The notes below the pieces were generated by a model, which saw only the letters and a list, made by a program, of their open reading frames with translations, was not told where the DNA came from and did not search any database. Below are positions 52,660-58,113 of a stretch of 58,113 bases of DNA, one piece after another (within the stretch, counting starts at the first letter, position 1; every line of letters begins with the position of its first letter). This DNA is from Bacteroidota bacterium (GTDB taxonomy: Bacteria > Bacteroidota > Bacteroidia > Flavobacteriales_D > Crocinitomicaceae). The DNA lies in NCBI GenBank assembly GCA_006226425.1, contig SBGX01000026.1, positions 1 through 58,113 on the forward strand, given 5' to 3'. Both the position numbers and the translations under genes were made by a program.

Positions 52660-52757
52660 TTTATTTGCCTGATTTAAAATATTTAATGAATTTGCGTTAT
52701 TTTAATTGTGCTTAAATAAGAAAGCGAACAATTACCCAAATAAACCAAATCAAGCAG

Positions 52758-53333
52758 ATGTCCAGAAAACACTTTTACGAAGAAACATTCAAAAACCGTG
52801 ATTTCAGTACGGAAGCTTTTCCGGAAGGCGAATACGAATGTTGTCTCTTTGAGGGCTGCAACCTGGAGCATGTAGATCTCTCTGAAATCCGCTTTCTGGA
52901 ATCGGAATTCGTCGACTGCAACTTAAGCAATGTGAAACTAAATGGAACAGCGCTTCAGGAAGTTCGCTTCAAGGACTGTAAAATGCTCGGACTCCTCTTC
53001 GAACAATGCAAGGATTTCGGATTTGAAGTTTCTTTCGAACACTGCCAATTGAATCATTCCAGTTTCTACCAGGTGCAACTCACACGATGCCTCTTTCAGG
53101 GCTGTCAGCTGGAAGAAGTCGATTTTACTGAGAGTGTCCTCCGCGAAGCACGATTAAAGGCTTGCGATCTTAGAAATGCCATCTTCGAGAATACAGATCT
53201 GGAAAAAGCAGACTTCAGAACCTCATTCAATTATTCCATCAACCCGGAACTGAATCAAATCAAAGGAGCGATATTTTCCATGCCAGATGTCATTGGACTA
53301 CTGGACAAATACCCCATCCAAATAGAGGAATAA
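52758..53333 (+). CDS. Pentapeptide-repeat protein, Qnr/McbG-like
   Basis: 191 residues, no signal peptide. Right-handed quadrilateral beta-helix with successive A(D/N)LxX units: CCLFEGCNLEHVDLSEI, FVDCNLSNVKL, FEHCQLNHSSFYQ, LFQGCQLEEVDFTES, LKACDLRNAIFENTDLEKADF. The C-terminal part SFNYSINPELNQIKGAIFS is the mark of the Qnr/McbG subgroup, proteins that mimic DNA and can shield gyrase from quinolones or microcin B17. Whether it protects gyrase here is not known; many chromosomal members have no resistance role. Confidence 0.88.
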   Translation: MSRKHFYEETFKNRDFSTEAFPEGEYECCLFEGCNLEHVDLSEIRFLESEFVDCNLSNVKLNGTALQEVRFKDCKMLGLLFEQCKDFGFEVSFEHCQLNHSSFYQVQLTRCLFQGCQLEEVDFTESVLREARLKACDLRNAIFENTDLEKADFRTSFNYSINPELNQIKGAIFSMPDVIGLLDKYPIQIEE

Positions 53334-53380
53334 AACCCCTCCGAACAATCGAAAGGGCTTCCTTAGTTGTAAAACATCTG

Positions 53381-54019
53381 TTAGGGTTTCATGACCTTAT
53401 GTGTATGCGAACCCCATGGCCCGCTTAGTTGCAACAAATAGATGCCGGATGGCAGTTTGCTGAAGTCCAATTGATTGGCGCTTATCCCTAACATTCCAGA
53501 TTGGATTGTTTTTCCAGACAAACTCATGAGTTCATACTGGACATCTTCTTTCAGTTCAATATGCAATTGATTTTTTACCGGATTCGGATAGATTTGGAAT
53601 AGGTCGTCTTTTAATGACTTCTCAAGTGACAAAGCACCCTGACAGGCAATAAAATCACCTGCTTCATTCCCTTCCTGATAACAACCTCCGCTAGCCGTTG
53701 AATATGCCCTGACTTTATAATAATACTTCGTCTCACAATTCAACGATACGAATTCTGTCTTACCATCGCCATAGGTAACCAACTTGTTTCCTACAGGTTG
53801 AGTTTGAGCTTCGTCATAAAATACCTGAACGTAAACATGTGAGGTATTTGTATTGTCCGTTAACCAGGAAAATTCTGTTCCTGAACTCGTTGTATACACC
53901 TTGAGTCCTGCCACCGGGTCCGTAAAACACTGAGCAAGAGCATTACTCGTCCATAACATGGCAATAAGCGGCAAGAGCGTAATTACCTGTTTCTTCATTT
54001 TTTGTACTGTTGTTTTCAT
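53381..54019 (-). CDS. Minimal T9SS cargo: one Fn3-like domain plus sorting domain
   Basis: 212 residues. Signal peptide ending NALAQ. One Fn3-like domain of about 100 residues (DPVAGLKVYTTSSGTEFSW ... YYYKVRAYSTASGGCYQ) and then a type A sorting domain (LFQIYPNPVKNQLHIELKE ... GIYLLQL). The N-terminal domain is related to that of the neighbour at 54236-56359 (ISGVQIWKDSVLKISW ... YYFRIRNYNSTSGGCFQ), and so is the sorting domain (YPNPVKN and FPNPVKN). Surface or secreted; no enzyme motif. Confidence 0.85.
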   Translation of the reverse strand: MKTTVQKMKKQVITLLPLIAMLWTSNALAQCFTDPVAGLKVYTTSSGTEFSWLTDNTNTSHVYVQVFYDEAQTQPVGNKLVTYGDGKTEFVSLNCETKYYYKVRAYSTASGGCYQEGNEAGDFIACQGALSLEKSLKDDLFQIYPNPVKNQLHIELKEDVQYELMSLSGKTIQSGMLGISANQLDFSKLPSGIYLLQLSGPWGSHTHKVMKP

Positions 54020-54235
54020 AGGCGTTTATTTTTAGGTTTAACAATTAAAAATCTTAATTCCTTCTATCTCAAACGATCAAGGGCTTTTTTATGAAGCTCA
54101 GACAACTCACTCAGTTTTCAAAACAATCTTTGCAAAGTGTCTTTTATTTTTTATAAACGACAAGCTTCTGCAAGCCGCAAATCCTTGGTTCTTTCTCCAT
54201 ATAAGTTCGAGAACCTGTTCCTTGTCGAAACGCCC

Positions 54236-56359
54236 TTAGCGCTTCAATATCTTATAAGCAAAAGCCCCTTTTGTGCCCTTTAATCGAAGCACATACACTC
54301 CCGCCATTTGCTGACTCATATCAATCTGTGCCTGCTTGGTGACCTTACCCGAACAGATTCGCTTTCCGGAAATACTGATTAACTCGTATTCTACGGATTC
54401 CTCTGTGCTGATTTGCAACAGATTTTTCACTGGATTCGGGAAAATTTTGTAGCCCGGTCCTTTGATTTCTTCCTGGAGGCCGAGTTCAATCTCTCCCTGA
54501 AAGCGCTCAATCAAATGAGTTGCTGTATTCGTGATAATCGCATCATTAAAATCAAAATAGATTCCGGCCGTGTTTTCGATCAATGTTCCATCGGGCAGGT
54601 CTTTGTTCTGATTAACCTTAAACGTTACGAACCCATGACTCCCCGGTTCGTTGGTTGTACTGTCCGGCAACAAAATATCGTTAAATGTCCACTCCAGGAT
54701 TCTTGGGCCATGCATTCGAAATTGATAAGGATGGCTTGACACACCGGATTGCACCGAGAAAATATCCAAATCCTCATCGAGGGTATCCACAATGACTACT
54801 GTGAAAGCTGTATCGGTTCCCGTGTTTTGGAAACGGATCATGTATTCCAGAGGTACGTTCGGTCGCAAGATATGATTCTCACCAAGCCCCGTCGGGAAAC
54901 CTCTTTTATCATTGGGATCATAACTTCCCGTCACCTCTCCACAATAAATATCGGTCGCCGGATCCTGATCATTGAAAGGCAAAACGGTGACCAGCCCGGA
55001 CGTCCAGTTCAGGGTATCCCCGCATAATTCTATCGTCGCATTCGGATGAGAATTTCCTGGGTGTAGCGGGTGTTGATCTGCTTCCAGACGCATGGTTTGC
55101 CCCGTTGCCAAATAGGTGAAGTTCACCGTTTCACCACCCGTCAAACGAATGGAATCCAAGGCCACATAAACACCGTCTTTGAAGAGACGAACCGGTGCAT
55201 AACAAACCATATCTCCTCCTACGGGGTCGCCCGTATTAGTAATGGTAAACTGAACACTGTCTCCCACACATTGGCCATCAACCTTTAAACTTGATTTATC
55301 CCAGGGCTCCGTACAGGGACTCACTCCGACCGGATCGTCAGCGGGAATGGTATCCAAATAACAAGTCGTTTGAGGGTACAAATTCCCTTCCACACACAGC
55401 GTTTGTCCTAAAACAGATTCACAACTAATCTGAACAAAAATTTTGTAGTCTACACATTCGTCGGGTGCCAGATCGCCGTGATCAAATCGATAAAGTCCAT
55501 CTCCCAATGCTGTATAGGAAACCGTTGCCGAATCGACGCGGATCAATGTGTCCAATTCAATCATTGAATAGGCCTCCCGAAGGGTGTCTCCAGCAAAAAA
55601 GTCATTGCACGCGGATACATACACCGTACGATTGAAACAACGTCTTATAATAGGCAGACTCACAGAAATAGTTGGGGCCGCGCATTGCAGGTCGCTAATA
55701 AAACCAACATCTTCCACCAAGGTCAACGAATCAGGGTGTAACACTTCAAAATTAACAGTCGAAGAACAACTCGCCCTCATCCAATCGGCAACATAAATTT
55801 CAGCCGTATAGCTTCCGGCTGCCAAACTATCAATATGCCAGAATCCACCCTTGTCCGTATTCACAACAATATTTCCCGGCTGAATCATGACCCTCCCCTG
55901 AATAGTTTTTCCTATTTCGGTCGTGTCTCTGACACAGTTCTCATTTCGATCATAAAAGATGTGACCTACCACCCCGTCGCAATAAGGGGGAGTAACTCCC
56001 GTCCATGATCCAGATTGAAAACAACCTCCACTAGTACTATTGTAGTTCCTGATTCTAAAATAATACTCCCTGCATGTTTCCAGGGTATCTAGTGCGAGAA
56101 TCCCCTGACTGTGTACCTGAAGAAAGGCGGTCACTAGAACAGTCATTTCCGGATTATCATAAATTTGAATGTAGGAATGGGTTGCATTTTCTGCTCCGGT
56201 AGCCCAGGAAATTTTTAATACAGAATCCTTCCATATCTGTACGCCGCTGATTTCCTGAGGACTCGTACAGCCTTGACTGAATGCATTTTGCGATACGAAT
56301 AGTAGGCTAAACAGTATAAGTACTGATAGCAATGTTCCAGTTCTGGTCAATGTTTTCAT
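54236..56359 (-). CDS. T9SS secreted protein with Fn3, SdrD-B-like and DUF7619-type domains
   Basis: 707 residues from the ATG at 56359 (a GTG upstream is less likely). Signal peptide ending NAFSQ. Order: Fn3-like domain about 30-125; a carboxypeptidase-regulatory or SdrD-B-like domain (VVGHIFYDRNENCVRD ... SYTAEIYVADW) about 130-210; beta-rich middle; a DUF7619/DUF11-like domain (GSYDPNDKRGFP, LEYMIRFQNTGTDTAF, GIYFDFNDAIITNTA) about 480-620; sorting domain from YKIFPNPVKNLL, ending AYKILKR. The PNDK and FDFND segments are typical of this conserved T9SS class. Function unknown, likely an adhesin or matrix component. Confidence 0.88.
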   Translation of the reverse strand: MKTLTRTGTLLSVLILFSLLFVSQNAFSQGCTSPQEISGVQIWKDSVLKISWATGAENATHSYIQIYDNPEMTVLVTAFLQVHSQGILALDTLETCREYYFRIRNYNSTSGGCFQSGSWTGVTPPYCDGVVGHIFYDRNENCVRDTTEIGKTIQGRVMIQPGNIVVNTDKGGFWHIDSLAAGSYTAEIYVADWMRASCSSTVNFEVLHPDSLTLVEDVGFISDLQCAAPTISVSLPIIRRCFNRTVYVSACNDFFAGDTLREAYSMIELDTLIRVDSATVSYTALGDGLYRFDHGDLAPDECVDYKIFVQISCESVLGQTLCVEGNLYPQTTCYLDTIPADDPVGVSPCTEPWDKSSLKVDGQCVGDSVQFTITNTGDPVGGDMVCYAPVRLFKDGVYVALDSIRLTGGETVNFTYLATGQTMRLEADQHPLHPGNSHPNATIELCGDTLNWTSGLVTVLPFNDQDPATDIYCGEVTGSYDPNDKRGFPTGLGENHILRPNVPLEYMIRFQNTGTDTAFTVVIVDTLDEDLDIFSVQSGVSSHPYQFRMHGPRILEWTFNDILLPDSTTNEPGSHGFVTFKVNQNKDLPDGTLIENTAGIYFDFNDAIITNTATHLIERFQGEIELGLQEEIKGPGYKIFPNPVKNLLQISTEESVEYELISISGKRICSGKVTKQAQIDMSQQMAGVYVLRLKGTKGAFAYKILKR

Positions 56360-56388
56360 AAGTTCGGTTTTAGGCACGCGTCTCTATA

Positions 56389-56396
56389 CAAAGATA
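56389..56396 (-). promoter_or_regulatory. -7 element of the long T9SS cargo gene
   Basis: Minus-strand TATCTTTG matches TAnnTTTG, 30 bp before the ATG at 56359. It lies in a small inverted repeat, ACAAAG-N5-CTTTGT, at 56388-56404. Confidence 0.5.
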
Positions 56397-56553
56397 GACT
56401 TTGTTTTTGGGCACATGTTTTTCTACTTGAGTATTCTAGCGCTCCCAATTAATATTTAAGGTCTTTTGACGAATATTTCTCAATCTTCCATTTGGATGAA
56501 ATGTTCTTTTTCGCTAACTTAATATAAGTACAAAACCTAAAACCTACTTTCAA

Positions 56554-58092
56554 ATGCTTGTTAAAACCTACAGTGCAGCCCTGCACGGAATTGAAGCTTA
56601 CACGGTTACAATTGAAGTGAACATTGCCCGGGGAATCAACTTCTTTCTGGTCGGGCTTCCAGATAATGCCGTGCGCGAAAGCCAACAGCGGATCAAAGCA
56701 GCTCTGAAAAACAACGACCTGCATTTTCCCGGTAAGGAAATCACCATCAACATGGCTCCGGCGGACCTCCGAAAGGAAGGCTCCATTTATGATCTACCCA
56801 TTGCCATTGGAATTCTGGCTGCCAGCGATCAGGTTCGGATAGATCGACTTGAACGTTTCTTAATCCTGGGTGAACTCTCTCTGGACGGGACCATACTTCC
56901 TGCCAAAGGTGTTTTATCCATGGCACTGGAAGCTTCCAAACAAGGTTTTGAGGGGATCATTCTTCCCAAAGCCAATGCAGCAGAAGCTAGCCTGGTTCCT
57001 CACCTAAAAGTCTATGGGATTTCCAACCTGAAAGAGCTTTGCTCCTTTCTCAATGAGGCAATTTCACTTCCATCCACCTCATGCGATTTGGATCAGGTAC
57101 TCGGCTCGATAGATAACTCCAAATTTTCAGACTTTTCGGAGGTCAGGGGGCAACATCAGGTCAAACGTGCTTTTGAAATCGCTGCTGCCGGGGCCCACAA
57201 CATCCTGCTTGTCGGACCTCCAGGTGCCGGAAAGTCTATGTTGGCCAAACGTTTGCCTGGTATTCTGCCTCCTCTTTCCCCTCAGGAAGCGCTCGAATGC
57301 ACACGGATTCATAGTGTTGCCGGAAAACTTTCCGGGGAGACCGGACTCATGACCGAACGCCCGTTCCGCAAACCCCATCACACCTCTTCAGATGTTGCAC
57401 TCATCGGGGGAGGAAGTTATCCCCAACCTGGAGAGATTACCCTCGCCCACCATGGTGTCTTGTTCCTTGATGAACTTCCGGAATACAAGCGACAGGCCCT
57501 GGAAGTGCTTCGTCAACCCTTGGAAGATCGACAAATTCACATTTCACGAGCTCGTTTTTCCGTGGAGTATCCCGCTTCTTTTATGCTTGTTGCGGCCATG
57601 AACCCCTGTCCTTGTGGATACTACAATCATCCCGACAAAAACTGTCATTGTTCCTCGTATAGCGTTCAAAAATACCTGAATCGCGTTTCGGGCCCCTTAT
57701 TGGATCGGATCGATCTTCACATCGAAGTGGTCCCCGTTCCTTATCAGGAACTCTTGCAGGAAACACCCGGCGAACAAAGTCAAAGTATCCGACAAAGGGT
57801 CTTGGCAGCACGACTTATTCAGGAAAAGCGTTTTCTGTCGGACCAACGGGTTTTTAGCAATTCCCAAATGACGAACAGACACCTGAAGCAACACTGCCAA
57901 CTAAATGACGCAAGTAAAGAACTACTTCGCACAGCCATGGACCGATTGGGTCTATCTGCCAGGGCCTATAACCGCATCTTAAAGGTATCACGTACCATTG
58001 CCGATCTGGACCAACAAGAAGCCATTGGAGAAAAACACATTGCCGAGGCCATTCAATACCGAAGTTTGGACCGATCAAACTGGGTGAAATAA
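56554..58092 (+). CDS. YifB/ComM-family AAA+ ATPase (Mg-chelatase-like)
   Basis: 512 residues. N-terminal Lon-protease-like ChlI domain (GIEAYTVTIEVNIARGINFF, GLPDNAVRESQQRIKAAL), then a Mg-chelatase AAA domain with Walker A GPPGAGKSMLAKRLPG, Walker B LFLDELPEYKRQ, the sensor AAMNPCPCGYYN, the family's CPCG motif, and C-terminal RAYNRILKVSRTIADLD. ComM is a branch-migration helicase of natural transformation in Vibrio; most bacteria carry it, so its presence does not prove competence. Complete; ends 21 bases before the window edge. Confidence 0.94.
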   Translation: MLVKTYSAALHGIEAYTVTIEVNIARGINFFLVGLPDNAVRESQQRIKAALKNNDLHFPGKEITINMAPADLRKEGSIYDLPIAIGILAASDQVRIDRLERFLILGELSLDGTILPAKGVLSMALEASKQGFEGIILPKANAAEASLVPHLKVYGISNLKELCSFLNEAISLPSTSCDLDQVLGSIDNSKFSDFSEVRGQHQVKRAFEIAAAGAHNILLVGPPGAGKSMLAKRLPGILPPLSPQEALECTRIHSVAGKLSGETGLMTERPFRKPHHTSSDVALIGGGSYPQPGEITLAHHGVLFLDELPEYKRQALEVLRQPLEDRQIHISRARFSVEYPASFMLVAAMNPCPCGYYNHPDKNCHCSSYSVQKYLNRVSGPLLDRIDLHIEVVPVPYQELLQETPGEQSQSIRQRVLAARLIQEKRFLSDQRVFSNSQMTNRHLKQHCQLNDASKELLRTAMDRLGLSARAYNRILKVSRTIADLDQQEAIGEKHIAEAIQYRSLDRSNWVK

Positions 58093-58113
58093 AAACCCCG
58101 GAACAATTGTTCC
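58091..58113 (+). terminator. Left part of a terminator, cut by the window end
   Basis: AAAAACCCC then the perfect palindrome GGAACAATTGTTCC at 58100-58113. If GGGG and a T-run follow outside, this is a terminator after the ComM-like gene. Confidence 0.5.

Noticed and set aside
52758-53333. Quinolone resistance gene
   Set aside because: The protein is Qnr/McbG-like in fold, but chromosomal pentapeptide proteins are common and there is no mobile element or integron; resistance cannot be claimed.
56388-56404. Inverted repeat ACAAAG-N5-CTTTGT as an operator
   Set aside because: Arms are only 6 bp and one is part of the -7 element itself, so chance is likely; noted only with that promoter.

Overview
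The window looks like chromosomal DNA from a member of the Bacteroidota, most likely a free-living aerobic flavobacterium (Flavobacteriales, possibly Crocinitomicaceae- or Cryomorphaceae-like; this placement is inference). The signs are several secreted proteins ending in type IX secretion (T9SS) sorting domains with the YPNP motif, many lipoproteins, -7 elements of the Bacteroidota form TAnnTTTG in front of several genes, few clear Shine-Dalgarno sites, and gene sets typical of the group (SiaB/SiaC homologues, the YceD-rpmF-plsX-fabH-accB-accC run, SDR-type threonine dehydrogenase, PHP phosphatase of the CpsB/YwqE kind). I see no rRNA, tRNA, CRISPR array, insertion sequence or phage gene.

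Layout. 1-8500: two adjacent giant T9SS surface proteins that share a C-terminal module; the first is cut by the window edge and contains two classes of very regular internal repeats (210 bp and 456 bp). 8556-11471: a lone GT4 glycosyltransferase facing a three-gene operon (OsmC protein, rlmB, HAD phosphatase). 11538-18201: lipA, a large Asp-box (BNR) T9SS protein, lpdA and hemH. 18198-24013 (minus): a four-gene operon of TonB-dependent receptor, stand-alone 5'-nucleotidase C-domain lipoprotein, YfiR protein and hybrid histidine kinase with receiver and HPt domains; it reads as one outer-membrane-to-cytoplasm signalling chain and is the best candidate here for an undescribed system. 24082-25547: methyltransferase and ZIP transporter. 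25692-28018: SiaB kinase, SiaC phosphoprotein, coaE, PHP phosphatase. 28122-35310 (minus): accC, accB, fabH, plsX, rpmF, yceD, pdxA and an M17 aminopeptidase. 35415-37381: MORN-repeat protein and threonine dehydrogenase. 37618-39956: the two tyrosine-catabolic dioxygenases hmgA and hppD.

40064-43497 (minus) holds poorly characterised envelope proteins. 43539-45686 is a peroxide-defence locus: OxyR with both redox cysteines, divergent dps, then a 2-Cys peroxiredoxin, with a perfect inverted repeat lying on the dps promoter. 45798-53333 is accessory: a run of orphan lipoproteins and membrane proteins, a tandem duplicated pair of coiled-coil lipoproteins, a cysteine-rich lipoprotein with a glycine-zipper-like C-terminus in an AT-rich patch, and a Qnr/McbG-like pentapeptide protein. 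53381-56359 holds two related T9SS cargo proteins, one apparently a minimal version of the other, and 56554-58092 is the ComM/YifB AAA ATPase.

Starts were revised where the longest reading frame overlapped a neighbour or used a rare start codon while a better-placed ATG with a signal peptide or conserved N-terminus was available. Functions come from motif recognition by eye; no database search was possible.
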